Part shown: piece after piece, positions 15,489 through 24,565 of the stretch
Layout of the letters: each line of letters opens with the position of its first letter
How positions within the stretch are numbered: the stretch's first letter is position 1
Assembly (NCBI GenBank): GCA_963666825.2
Contig: OY763044.2
Location: 4,402,001 to 4,466,000 of the forward strand
Direction of reading: 5' to 3'
DNA: 64,000 nt
Source: Saccharicrinis sp963666825
GTDB taxonomy: Bacteria > Bacteroidota > Bacteroidia > Bacteroidales > Marinilabiliaceae
The notes under the pieces: model-generated
Database searches by the model: none
What the model saw: only the letters and a program-made list of their open reading frames with translations
Told to the model about the DNA's origin: nothing
Program-made: the position numbers and the translations under genes

Positions 15489-17888
15489 TTAATCCTTCTT
15501 TCTAAACAGATCTTTCATTCTATTTAAAAGGCCCTTACTTTTCTCTTTACGTTGCTCTTTTTGTTGTTCTTCATATCTTGCTCTATCCTCAGGTGATAAT
15601 TTTAAACCTGTAGTATCAGGGCGTGATCTTTTGCCAAATCTAAACATATCAAAGAATGACCGATCCGGATCTGTAATAGAAAAGTCTGCACAATCAACCA
15701 TAGCCATCATATCCGAGTTTAATGAAGAAAAATTAGATCTTGTATACTTTCGGTATTTAGGATCTCGCTCAACCTTTTGCATAAACAAGCCATAAATTGG
15801 AAGAGCCATATGAGCTCCTTGCCCTAATGTTGTAGTTCTAAAATGAACCACAGGGCTTTCTGCACCAACCCAGGCACCTGCCAGTAATCGAGGTGTAAAG
15901 CCAATAAACCATCCATCTGCATTATCTTGAGTTGTACCGGTTTTTCCTGCTATATCACTCGTTAAACGATAGGTTGTTCTTAAGCCTCTACCTGTGCCAT
16001 TTTCAATTACACCCTGAAGCATATAATTCATCAACTCGGCAGTTTCTTCATCCAACACTCTATCGTCATCATCATCTACCTCTCGCTGATAAAGTACCTT
16101 TCCCATACTATCTTCAATACGAAGTATTCCATAAGGTTCTTTTTTTACTCCATCATTGGCAAAACAAGAGTAAACAGTAAGCATTTCCTCCAACGAAATT
16201 GACCCTGTTCCCAAACTAATCGAAGGAACCGCTGGCAGCTTTGATTTCACTCCCATATCTTCTGCCAAACTCATTACCTTATCAACTCCTGTTTCAATCA
16301 TTATCTCAGCAGTAATGGTATTAACAGAATTAGTCAGACCTCCTTTTAAAGAATAATATCCGCTATGATCACCATCTGCATTTGCAGGAGACCAATCCTG
16401 ATAATCTTCATAAACCCTACGTTCGTTTGATATATAATCGCATGGACTCATACCATCCATTAAAGCAGCTGTATACACGATAGGCTTAAAAGTAGATCCA
16501 ACCTGACGGCGTGATGTTACATGATCATATTGAAAATACTTATGATTAACTCCCCCAACCCAGGCTAATACTTTTCCATTTTGAGGATCCATCACCATAA
16601 ATCCTGTATTTAAAATTTTCAAATAATGCTTTATGGAATCTAAAGGGGAAAGATTCACTTCTTTTTCTTCTGGATAGGCAAAAACATTCATCTTCGTCAG
16701 CTTTTTCATCTCAGCCAATATCTCATCTTCAGACTTACCCTGAGCTTTTAAAACTTTATATCTATTAGACGAACGCAATGCATTATTAAAGACCGATGGA
16801 TGATTTTTCCATGGATCCTTATTTAACCAATGGTATTTGAATTCATTTTGTAACGAAGCCATATGCTTTTGTACAGCTTCATCTGCGTACTGCTGCAGAG
16901 TAGGATCAATTGTTGTATAAATTCTTAATCCATTACGATATATATCATAATGATCACCATATTCATCTTCAAGAATCTGCTCAACCTCTTTTCTTACAAT
17001 TTCTCTGAAGTAAGGAGCAATACCTGTATTATGATCGATTTTATGATACTTTAGTTCAATATCAGAAGTGATATATTGTTTTAACTCCTTCTCTGTTAAA
17101 AAACCAAACTCCTTCATCCTCGTTAAAACAACATTCCTTCTAGTCTTGGATCGATCCGGATTAATACGTGGATTATAAGCAGTATTTGCAGCAAGCATTC
17201 CAATTAACACAGCTGCCTCATTAGGTTTTAATTGAGAAGAGTGTTTACTAAAGAAACGCATAGAGGCAGCCTCTATACCATAAACATCCTCACCAAATGG
17301 AACCGTATTAAGGTAAAGATTTAAGATTTCATCTTTAGTATATACTTTTTCCAGACGAGAAGCAATAAATATTTCGCGTGATTTATTTACCAACATTGAA
17401 AGAGGGCCATACCTTTTACGTGGGAAAAGGTTTTTTGCCAATTGCTGACTAATTGTACTACCTCCACCTTGTGCTTTGTCTCTCAATAAAATAGTACGAA
17501 ATACAACCCTACCCAAACTTATAATATCAAAACCTTTATGAGTAAAAAATCTTTTATCTTCTGTAGCCACCAAAGCATTGATCGCATGTTTAGAGATAAC
17601 TTTATTTTCAATACTCATTCTGTTTTGATGATAGTATTTTCCCATTAAAACACCATCTTCGGTATAGACTTCTGACGCTACATCATTATCTATCTTTTTC
17701 AACTCATCAAAAGATGGTAATCTACCGAAAACACCTAGATATACAAATAGTAGAAATATAAAGCTAACACCAATTAATCCAACGATTCCTTTAAGAGATA
17801 GGATGATTAGCTTTTTATACTTTTTCTTCTTTTTTGAAGTATTTTGTTTCTTTTTTGTGTTGTGTGTTGATTGTTTTTTTGCAGCCAT
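15489..17888 (-). CDS. class A penicillin-binding protein (PBP1A-like)
   Basis: This bifunctional peptidoglycan synthase of 799 residues has a lysine-rich cytoplasmic tail, one membrane anchor (about 27-52), a GT51 glycosyltransferase domain and a transpeptidase domain. GT51 motifs include EDKRFF (110-115, catalytic E110), GGGSTISQQLAKN (141-153) and LEKVYTKDEILNLYLN. The transpeptidase motifs are S465-TFK468 (nucleophile S465), S521-V-N523 and K649-T-G651. A charged C-terminal tail follows. It would polymerise and crosslink the cell wall in the periplasm. Confidence 0.95.
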   Translation of the reverse strand: MAAKKQSTHNTKKKQNTSKKKKKYKKLIILSLKGIVGLIGVSFIFLLFVYLGVFGRLPSFDELKKIDNDVASEVYTEDGVLMGKYYHQNRMSIENKVISKHAINALVATEDKRFFTHKGFDIISLGRVVFRTILLRDKAQGGGSTISQQLAKNLFPRKRYGPLSMLVNKSREIFIASRLEKVYTKDEILNLYLNTVPFGEDVYGIEAASMRFFSKHSSQLKPNEAAVLIGMLAANTAYNPRINPDRSKTRRNVVLTRMKEFGFLTEKELKQYITSDIELKYHKIDHNTGIAPYFREIVRKEVEQILEDEYGDHYDIYRNGLRIYTTIDPTLQQYADEAVQKHMASLQNEFKYHWLNKDPWKNHPSVFNNALRSSNRYKVLKAQGKSEDEILAEMKKLTKMNVFAYPEEKEVNLSPLDSIKHYLKILNTGFMVMDPQNGKVLAWVGGVNHKYFQYDHVTSRRQVGSTFKPIVYTAALMDGMSPCDYISNERRVYEDYQDWSPANADGDHSGYYSLKGGLTNSVNTITAEIMIETGVDKVMSLAEDMGVKSKLPAVPSISLGTGSISLEEMLTVYSCFANDGVKKEPYGILRIEDSMGKVLYQREVDDDDDRVLDEETAELMNYMLQGVIENGTGRGLRTTYRLTSDIAGKTGTTQDNADGWFIGFTPRLLAGAWVGAESPVVHFRTTTLGQGAHMALPIYGLFMQKVERDPKYRKYTRSNFSSLNSDMMAMVDCADFSITDPDRSFFDMFRFGKRSRPDTTGLKLSPEDRARYEEQQKEQRKEKSKGLLNRMKDLFRKKD

Positions 17889-17928
17889 TCAGGATCGCTT
17901 TGTGTTAAATATATTTGTGTGTTGTTGT

Positions 17929-18594
17929 TTATTCCAACTTAAATCCTTCTACTCCTAATTCCAGATAAAATTGTTTTAAATAATCCAGCATAAAACGATG
18001 ACGATCTATTGCCATTGATTTACCAGTACTGGTTTGCATTTTATCTTTCAACAGTAATAACTTCTCATAAAAATGATTTATTGTAGGACTAGTGCTTTTT
18101 CTGTATTCTTTTGTTGATTGATATTTTTGCGGAGGAATTTCTACGTTAAATATCTCTCTATTTTTATTTCCTCCATAATGAAAGGTTCGTGCTATACCAA
18201 CAGCCCCTATAGCATCTAGGCGATCAGCATCACAAACAACCTTTTGCTCCAATGTCAACTCCTTCTTTTTATCAAACTCCTTACCAAAGGAAACAACATC
18301 TATTATATCTAGTAGTCTTGTAATATCTTCTGTGGATAACCCGATTTTATTCAAGAAACACTTTAATTCATCCTCAGCCTTAAGCCTATCAAATAGCTTT
18401 TCATCTGTAACATCATGTAATAAAACACCTGCTTCAACAAAGAATTCATCAGCATGTTCCTTTTTATTTATTTCAACAGCATTAAATAATACTCGTTGAA
18501 TATGGCTAAAATCATGCCCTGCATCAACAGATTCCATCTTAGTAATTACATAATCTTTAATCTGTTTCAGATACTTTAAACGATCTTCATTCAT
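17929..18594 (-). CDS. HD-domain phosphohydrolase
   Basis: The 221-residue protein has the HD metal-binding set: H in DFSHIQRV, the HD pair in VLLHDVTD and a later aspartate in CDADRLDAIGAVG. It resembles the small YedJ-like predicted phosphohydrolases. The substrate is unknown; nucleotides are usual for the fold. Its start codon overlaps the stop of the upstream C1 peptidase gene by four bases (ATGA), so the two are translationally coupled. Confidence 0.85.
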   Translation of the reverse strand: MNEDRLKYLKQIKDYVITKMESVDAGHDFSHIQRVLFNAVEINKKEHADEFFVEAGVLLHDVTDEKLFDRLKAEDELKCFLNKIGLSTEDITRLLDIIDVVSFGKEFDKKKELTLEQKVVCDADRLDAIGAVGIARTFHYGGNKNREIFNVEIPPQKYQSTKEYRKSTSPTINHFYEKLLLLKDKMQTSTGKSMAIDRHRFMLDYLKQFYLELGVEGFKLE

Positions 18595-19712
18595 TTTTTA
18601 AATAAAGTCTTTGCAAGTTCTTTACCAATCGCCTGTTTATTCAACATAATGGCAATGGTATTCATACGTACATATGATTCTGACATATATAAATATCCGC
18701 CATATTTATTGCTATTAGGACCCCAACTGTTCTTTGTTTTAAAATATAAAGTACCATTCTGATCTTTTGCAATTCCAACAATATGCATTAAATGATCATC
18801 AGTTGCCTTCCATGACATAAATGCTTTTTGTCGTGCTTCCTGGGTAACATAAACTTCTTCCTGAGGGATAAAGCCTTTCGATACGTCTACAGGAACAATA
18901 GCCACGCCTTCTTTATGCGAAAAGAATGGTTCTGAAACATCGCCATCCCATAATATACTATAACCATTTTGTATGGCTTTTTTCATCACATCAATTAATT
19001 CATCAATTGGAAGATTAGTATATCGGTCATGCGACCAGTTATCCGGCACTTCAAGATCAAATTGCTCATAAAAAGGATGATGTGTATAAGAAGTTAGTTC
19101 TACATAATTGTCTTTACTAATTCCTAATCCCGAAGCATAATCAGTTGGACTATATGTTCTTTTATTAAACACGGTTTGCGTTGGCACTTCTCCAAGATAA
19201 TTTTCAAGTATAGATTGAATATTAGTAAACCAAAGTTCAGAAGGTTCCGCACCCTTTTGGTTTATATAATTATCAAGAACTCCCTTCATCGTCATCTCTA
19301 ATTCACTATGATTATGAATTAAAGCAGAATCTTTTAATCCTGAAAAATCCCTTTCCGGAACAAATCCATGTTCAGCGATAACATTAAAAACATCATGAGC
19401 CTGACCTCCCTGGCTAAAGTTCGCCATGCCATGATACATTACATATTTGCGAGCTTTTTGTTGATATACAAAATTGACTGAATACATTTCGGATAAGTCT
19501 AATTCCGGCCCACCCATTCTCATGATCTCACTTTCTACAAAAGATGTAGAACTAAATGCCCAACAGGTTCCTGTTCTTCCCTGATTTTTTACAGGTGTGT
19601 TTTTAACCTCAAAGAACGATTCAAACTCAAAGCTCTCCTGAGCGCTTGCTGCTGTATAAAATAGTATTAATCCTGTAACAAATAAAAACAATCTCGTAGA
19701 CTTCATCTTCAT
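18591..19712 (-). CDS. secreted C1 family peptidase (bleomycin hydrolase/PepC-like)
   Basis: From the ATG at 19712 this is a 373-residue protein with a signal peptide ending near residue 24 (AASAQ). The papain-type catalytic cysteine is C50 in NQGRTGTCWAFSS. The catalytic histidine is in DDHLMHIVGIA and the asparagine in KTKNSWG. Exported aminopeptidase C-like cysteine peptidases are common in Bacteroidota. A longer open frame to 19907 would run through the carB terminator and into carB, so it is rejected. The gene overlaps the HD gene by four bases. Confidence 0.88.
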   Translation of the reverse strand: MKMKSTRLFLFVTGLILFYTAASAQESFEFESFFEVKNTPVKNQGRTGTCWAFSSTSFVESEIMRMGGPELDLSEMYSVNFVYQQKARKYVMYHGMANFSQGGQAHDVFNVIAEHGFVPERDFSGLKDSALIHNHSELEMTMKGVLDNYINQKGAEPSELWFTNIQSILENYLGEVPTQTVFNKRTYSPTDYASGLGISKDNYVELTSYTHHPFYEQFDLEVPDNWSHDRYTNLPIDELIDVMKKAIQNGYSILWDGDVSEPFFSHKEGVAIVPVDVSKGFIPQEEVYVTQEARQKAFMSWKATDDHLMHIVGIAKDQNGTLYFKTKNSWGPNSNKYGGYLYMSESYVRMNTIAIMLNKQAIGKELAKTLFKK

Positions 19713-19770
19713 ACTTTTAATTTTCAACCTCCCGAAAATAACAAATCTTATGCAAATTTTGTCCATATCC

Positions 19771-19806
19771 AAAAATAAAGCCGTTGAGAAAAATCCCAAC
19801 GGCTTT
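19771..19806 (-). terminator. terminator after carB
   Basis: On the minus strand AAAGCCGTTG and CAACGGCTTT form a 10-bp stem with a 10-base loop, followed by ATTTTT. It lies about 30 bases after the carB stop and separates carB from the C1 peptidase gene. Confidence 0.8.
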
Positions 19807-19833
19807 AAATCGTTAATATCTAATTTCAATATT

Positions 19834-22800
19834 TTACTTGTATTCGCCCCAACTTTTAATCTTAATATCTTCTTTACCCATTTTACAGAATGCCTGAATA
19901 AACGCACTTGCTAATCTAGCATTAGTAATCAATGGAATATTAAAGTCGATTGCGCTACGACGTATTTTATATCCGTTTTTCAATTCGTTTTTGCTTAAGT
20001 TTTTAGGGATATTTACCACTAAATCAATTTGCTTTTCACGAATCATTTCCAATGAATTTGGATGTTGATCTGGCTCACTTGGCCAATATATATGAGTAGT
20101 TTCTACACCATTTTCTGCAAAAAACTTGTGTGTACCACCTGTTGCAAAAATATTATAACCTTTATCTTTTAACAACTTAGCAGCTTTCAATAACTCCATT
20201 TTAGATCTTAATGGTCCTGAAGAAATTAAAATATTCTTTTTAGGAATTGAATAACCAACAGAAAGCATTGAATTTAAGATAGCCTCATCAAAGTTATCAC
20301 CAATACATCCAACCTCACCTGTTGATGACATATCAACACCTAAAACAGGGTCAGCTTTAGCTAAACGAGCAAAAGAGAACTGAGGTGCTTTGATACCTAC
20401 ACAGTCAAGGTCAAATAAGTTTTTATTTGGTTTTTGAACATCCATTCCTAACATTACTTGCGTTGCAAGGTCAATTAAATTCACCTTAAGTATTTTAGAA
20501 ACAAATGGGAAACTACGAGAAGCTCTTAAGTTACACTCAATAACTTTAAGTTCATTGTTTTTCCCTAACAACTGCATGTTAAATGGACCTGAGATATTTA
20601 ATGCTTTTGCAATTTCTCTGGCAATCTTTTTAACACGACGCATTGTTTCGATATACAGTTTTTGAGGAGGAAATACTATAGTTGCATCACCTGAGTGAAC
20701 ACCTGCAAACTCTACGTGCTCAGAAATTGCATAAGCTACAAGCTCACCATTTTTAGCAACAGCATCCACTTCTATCTCTTTAGCTTCTTCAATAAATTCA
20801 GAAACTACAACCGGATATTCTTTTGAAACATTCGCTGCAAGAGTTAAGAAATGCTCTAACTCATCCTTGTTACTAACCACATTCATGGCAGCACCAGAAA
20901 GTACATAACTAGGACGAACTAACACAGGGAAACCAACCTCATCAACAAATGTAAAGATATCTTCTATTGAAGTTAACTCACTCCATCTTGGCTGATCAAT
21001 ATTCAAGCGGTCTAACATTGCAGAGAATTTCTGACGATTTTCTGCATTGTCAATATTTTCAGGTGAAGTTCCTAAAATAGGTACATTCTGACCATTTAAT
21101 TTCATCGCAAGATTATTAGGAATCTGACCTCCTACCGAAACGATTACACCTTTTGGTGTTTCAAGGTCGATTACGTCTAATACTCTTTCGAAAGTAAGCT
21201 CATCAAAATATAAACGATCACAAACATCATAATCCGTACTCACTGTTTCAGGATTATAGTTAATCATGATTGAACGATACTTTTGATCTCTGATCGTATT
21301 CAAGGCATTTACACTACACCAGTCAAACTCTACTGAACTACCGATACGATAAGCACCACTACCTAAAACAATTACAGATTTACCATCATCTACATAATCA
21401 ATATCGTGCTCCGTTCCACTGTAAGTTAAATACAAGTAGTTGATTTGAGCAGGAAATTCACCTGCCATTGTATCAATCTGCTTAACAACCGGTAAAATAT
21501 TACGTTTTTTACGCTCAGCTCTTACTTTTAACAAGTCATCACTAATCACTTCACTTGTGCTCTTGAATACACAACGAGCAACCTGGAAGTCAGAGAAACC
21601 AGAACGTTTAGCTTGTCTTAATAACTCACTTGGAAGTTCTTCCAGGTTATTAAACTTTTTAAGCTCTGTTTCTATATCACTAATATTCTTAAGCTTTTCA
21701 AGGAACCAGTGATCAATTTTACTTAGCTCATGGATTTCCTCAACAGTCATTCCGTTTTCAAAAGCTTCTGCAATTGCATAAATACGTTGATCTGTTGGTT
21801 CTGCAAGCTCAGTTTTTACATCAATTCCTTTTAATGGTTGATTTGCAACAAAACCATGCATTCCCTGACCAATCATACGAAGACCTTTTTGAATAGCCTC
21901 TTCGAATGTACGACCAATAGACATGATTTCACCTACAGATTTCATACTTGAACCAATCTGCTTGCTAACACCATTAAATTTATTTAAATCCCAACGAGGA
22001 ATCTTACATACTACATAATCCAATGCTGGCTCAAAGAAAGTAGAAGTTACTTTAGTTACTGAGTTTTTAAGCTCATGTAAGCCATAACCTAAACCTAATT
22101 TAGCTGCAACAAAAGCCAATGGATAACCAGTAGCTTTAGAAGCCAATGCACTGGAACGAGATAAACGGGCATTTACCTCAATTACACGATAATCTTCAGA
22201 TTTTGGATCTAAAGCATATTGAACATTACACTCACCAACAACACCGATATGACGAATAATCTTAATTGCTAATTCACGTAACTTATGATATTCTGAGTTT
22301 GAAAGTGTTTGAGAAGGTGCCACAACGATACTTTCTCCTGTATGAATTCCAAGTGGATCGAAGTTTTCCATATTACAAACAGTAATACAGTTGTTATACT
22401 TATCACGTACTACCTCATACTCAACCTCTTTCCATCCTTTTAACGACTCCTCAACCAAAATCTGGTTTGAATAAGAAAAAGCATTTTCTGCACGAGCAAT
22501 TAACTCTTCTACATTATTACAGAATCCACTTCCCATTCCACCAAGAGTATATGCTGCTCTTACAATAATTGGGAATCCAATTTTCTCAGATGCTTTAACA
22601 GCCTCTTCAACTGAAGTTACAGCAAGACTTATAGGTGTTTTAACATCAATTTCTTTAAGTTTATTGGCAAATATCTCTCTGTCTTCTGTATTAATAATTG
22701 CCTGAACCGGAGTACCTAGTACCTGAAGATCATATTTTTCAAGAACTCCAGTTTCATATAGTTTAGTACCACAGTTAAGTGCAGTTTGTCCACCAAAAGC

Positions 22801-23058
22801 CAACAGAATACCATCAGGCTTTTCTTTTTTAATTACCTCCTCAACAAAATAAGGCGTTACAGGCAAAAAATAAATTTTATCAGCAATTTTATCTGATGTC
22901 TGTACAGTAGCAATATTAGGATTTACTAATACAGTCTCTATGCCTTCTTCTTTTAAAGCTTTTAGAGCCTGAGATCCGGAATAATCAAATTCTCCCGCTT
23001 CACCGATCTTAAGCGCACCTGATCCAAGTATTACTACTTTCTTAATGTCTTTATTCAT
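19834..23058 (-). CDS. carB: carbamoyl-phosphate synthase large subunit
   Basis: CarB makes carbamoyl phosphate from bicarbonate, two ATP and ammonia passed from CarA, feeding arginine and pyrimidine synthesis. The 1074-residue protein has the usual duplicated architecture: two ATP-grasp halves (about 1-550 and 555-935; each begins with an IxLGSGAxRIG-type block) and an MGS-like C-terminal allosteric domain (ISSGPLRSKMELL, FATGGTHKF). It is divergent from argR. The leader, about 190 bases, holds a terminator-like hairpin. The small subunit carA is 17.5 kb away. Confidence 0.97.
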   Translation of the reverse strand: MNKDIKKVVILGSGALKIGEAGEFDYSGSQALKALKEEGIETVLVNPNIATVQTSDKIADKIYFLPVTPYFVEEVIKKEKPDGILLAFGGQTALNCGTKLYETGVLEKYDLQVLGTPVQAIINTEDREIFANKLKEIDVKTPISLAVTSVEEAVKASEKIGFPIIVRAAYTLGGMGSGFCNNVEELIARAENAFSYSNQILVEESLKGWKEVEYEVVRDKYNNCITVCNMENFDPLGIHTGESIVVAPSQTLSNSEYHKLRELAIKIIRHIGVVGECNVQYALDPKSEDYRVIEVNARLSRSSALASKATGYPLAFVAAKLGLGYGLHELKNSVTKVTSTFFEPALDYVVCKIPRWDLNKFNGVSKQIGSSMKSVGEIMSIGRTFEEAIQKGLRMIGQGMHGFVANQPLKGIDVKTELAEPTDQRIYAIAEAFENGMTVEEIHELSKIDHWFLEKLKNISDIETELKKFNNLEELPSELLRQAKRSGFSDFQVARCVFKSTSEVISDDLLKVRAERKKRNILPVVKQIDTMAGEFPAQINYLYLTYSGTEHDIDYVDDGKSVIVLGSGAYRIGSSVEFDWCSVNALNTIRDQKYRSIMINYNPETVSTDYDVCDRLYFDELTFERVLDVIDLETPKGVIVSVGGQIPNNLAMKLNGQNVPILGTSPENIDNAENRQKFSAMLDRLNIDQPRWSELTSIEDIFTFVDEVGFPVLVRPSYVLSGAAMNVVSNKDELEHFLTLAANVSKEYPVVVSEFIEEAKEIEVDAVAKNGELVAYAISEHVEFAGVHSGDATIVFPPQKLYIETMRRVKKIAREIAKALNISGPFNMQLLGKNNELKVIECNLRASRSFPFVSKILKVNLIDLATQVMLGMDVQKPNKNLFDLDCVGIKAPQFSFARLAKADPVLGVDMSSTGEVGCIGDNFDEAILNSMLSVGYSIPKKNILISSGPLRSKMELLKAAKLLKDKGYNIFATGGTHKFFAENGVETTHIYWPSEPDQHPNSLEMIREKQIDLVVNIPKNLSKNELKNGYKIRRSAIDFNIPLITNARLASAFIQAFCKMGKEDIKIKSWGEYK

Positions 23059-23102
23059 GTTTTACTGGCTTATATTGAAATTGATGTAATGTATTCTTAT
23101 AC

Positions 23103-23136
23103 AAAAAAAATCAGAAAAAATTTCAATCTGATTTTA
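23103..23136 (-). terminator. terminator-like hairpin in the carB leader (possible attenuator)
   Basis: On the minus strand AAAATCAG and CTGATTTT form an 8-bp stem with a 13-base loop, directly followed by eight T residues. It sits between the predicted carB promoter and the carB start codon, where it could stop transcription before the gene. Confidence 0.6.
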
Positions 23137-23256
23137 CTTTACCTATACTTTTCTATCGTAATTATACGTTAACAATCCTTACCTCTCCTGATACCTCTCA
23201 CCTCTAATCTTTGGATATTAGTGAGTTTTGTACTTTTTCAGGATTCATTTCGGCTG

Positions 23257-23264
23257 CAAAAATA
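23257..23264 (-). promoter_or_regulatory. -7 element of the carB promoter
   Basis: The minus strand reads TATTTTTG followed by C, matching TAnnTTTG. Transcription would start near 23250. A TTTG -33 element at the right distance was not seen. Confidence 0.5.
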
Positions 23265-23284
23265 CAAATATTTTACAAATTTCT

Positions 23285-23315
23285 TTTGATTATTTTAAAA
23301 AAGTGAATATTTTTG
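23285..23315 (+). promoter_or_regulatory. promoter of the argR-arginine operon
   Basis: TTTG at 23285-23288 and TATTTTTG at 23308-23315 are 19 bases apart, a very good Bacteroidota promoter. The start site would be near 23322, only about 17 bases before the argR start codon. Confidence 0.7.
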
Positions 23316-23338
23316 CATTGTAATTGAATATTTATACA
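23304..23338 (+). promoter_or_regulatory. two ARG-box-like operators over the argR promoter
   Basis: TGAATATTTTTGCA (23304-23317) and TGAATATTTATACA (23325-23338) match the ArgR box core TGAATWWWWATTCA at 8 and 9 of the 10 specific positions. They begin exactly 21 bp apart, the spacing of paired ARG boxes in enteric bacteria. The first covers the -7 element and the second abuts the start codon, which predicts autorepression. Confidence 0.6.
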
Positions 23339-23815
23339 ATGAAGGTCAAAACGCAGCGTTTAGCTACCATAAAAAACATTATCAGCAGGCAAAGTGTAAG
23401 CAGCCAGGAAGAGTTATTATCACTTCTTGAAAAAGAAGGATTTATGACTACACAGGCCACACTTTCACGAGACTTAAAGTTTTTGAAAGTGGCTAAAATA
23501 CCGCACACTGACCTTGGGTATGTATATGAGTTACCACAAGGGTTAGCCAAAATGAGTGAAGAAGTACATGAAGACTTTCCTGTTTCAGGAGTAGAATCCA
23601 TTGATTTTTCAGGAAACATGGCTGTTATAAAAACCAGACCCGGATTTGCTAATAGTATTGCTTCTGTAATCGACAGTCATGATCCCTACGAAATATTAGG
23701 AACCATAGCGGGAGATGACACTATCTTATTAATTAACAGAGAAGGGATATCAAAAGGACACATAATTGAAGTTTTATCATTATTTATTCCTGGTTTAAAG
23801 GAAAAATTATTGTAG
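23339..23815 (+). CDS. argR: arginine repressor
   Basis: ArgR is the hexameric, arginine-responsive regulator of arginine genes. The 158-residue protein has the N-terminal winged helix with the signature TQATLSRDL (38-46) and the C-terminal arginine-binding and oligomerisation domain with GTIAGDDTILLI. The ATG at 23339 is chosen because an upstream TTG would overlap the predicted transcription start. It is the first gene of a long plus-strand operon of arginine and proline genes. Confidence 0.95.
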   Translation: MKVKTQRLATIKNIISRQSVSSQEELLSLLEKEGFMTTQATLSRDLKFLKVAKIPHTDLGYVYELPQGLAKMSEEVHEDFPVSGVESIDFSGNMAVIKTRPGFANSIASVIDSHDPYEILGTIAGDDTILLINREGISKGHIIEVLSLFIPGLKEKLL

Positions 23816-23840
23816 TTGATTTTTGAGGCGTTAATTAAAA

Positions 23841-24524
23841 ATGATTAAAGATTTTTACATCGATATAGCAAACGAGGAACACCTCGATTATGTTGATATC
23901 ATTCTAACAACAATTGCAGATGCTGCAAAGGTTAGGGGTACAGGGATTGCTAAGCGTAGTCCGGGCTATATCATTCAAAAGATTAATGAAAGAAAAGCTA
24001 TTATAGCTTTGGATGGCAAAACATTTGCCGGATTTTGTTATATCGAATCTTGGGGGCACAATAGATTTGTGGCTAACTCAGGATTAATTGTTGTAGACGC
24101 TTACCGAGGGCATGGCCTTGCAAAAGCCATTAAAAAGAAAGCCTTTGAATTATCGAGGAAGAGATTCCCTGATGCAAAACTATTTGGTCTTACGACAGGA
24201 TTAGCTGTTATGAAAATAAATTCAGAGCTTGGCTACAAGCCTGTAACATTTTCAGAACTAACTGATGATGAAATGTTTTGGAAGGGTTGCCAAAGTTGCG
24301 TAAATTATGACATTTTGGTCCGAACTAACCGAAGACACTGTTTGTGTACGGGTATGCTTTACGATCCGGCAACTGCAAACAAAAAGCAGGATGACGAAAA
24401 AAGCTTAAAAGTATATAGCAGATGGCTTAAGTTTAAACAATTTGTTTTTTTAAGACCAAACAAGAAAAAAGGAGACAGTAAAGTATCCTATTTTAAGCGT
24501 TTACAAACAAAACTAATATCGTAA
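23841..24524 (+). CDS. GNAT N-acyltransferase, candidate glutamate N-acyl (acetyl/succinyl) synthase
   Basis: The 227-residue protein is a GNAT enzyme with the acyl-CoA binding motif in VVDAYRGHGLAKAI (R89 to A94). It sits between argR and argG. No argA or argJ is seen, so it is the best candidate for the first step, N-acylation of glutamate. Given the succinyl-type transcarbamylase in the same operon, the donor may be succinyl-CoA; this is an inference. The C-terminal part has an unusual C150-x2-C153 and C167-x-C169 set with H166 beside it, suggesting a bound metal. Confidence 0.8.
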   Translation: MIKDFYIDIANEEHLDYVDIILTTIADAAKVRGTGIAKRSPGYIIQKINERKAIIALDGKTFAGFCYIESWGHNRFVANSGLIVVDAYRGHGLAKAIKKKAFELSRKRFPDAKLFGLTTGLAVMKINSELGYKPVTFSELTDDEMFWKGCQSCVNYDILVRTNRRHCLCTGMLYDPATANKKQDDEKSLKVYSRWLKFKQFVFLRPNKKKGDSKVSYFKRLQTKLIS

Positions 24525-24565
24525 AAATGAAAGGGATAGAAATCCCTGACAATAAATAAAAGAAA

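Noticed and set aside
19713..19907. N-terminal extension of the C1 peptidase frame
   Set aside because: The extension would place 65 residues before a good signal peptide and would read through the carB terminator and into carB.
23168..23220. Arg-rich reading frame in the carB leader (AGA, AGG, AGG codons)
   Set aside because: The frame has no ATG, GTG or TTG start in a suitable place; only an ATT could open it. It is kept only as a remark under the carB leader.
23205..23248. 14-codon ATG frame (MNPEKVQNSLISKD) at the predicted carB transcription start
   Set aside because: It has no arginine codons, would be nearly leaderless, and shows no relation to the downstream hairpin.
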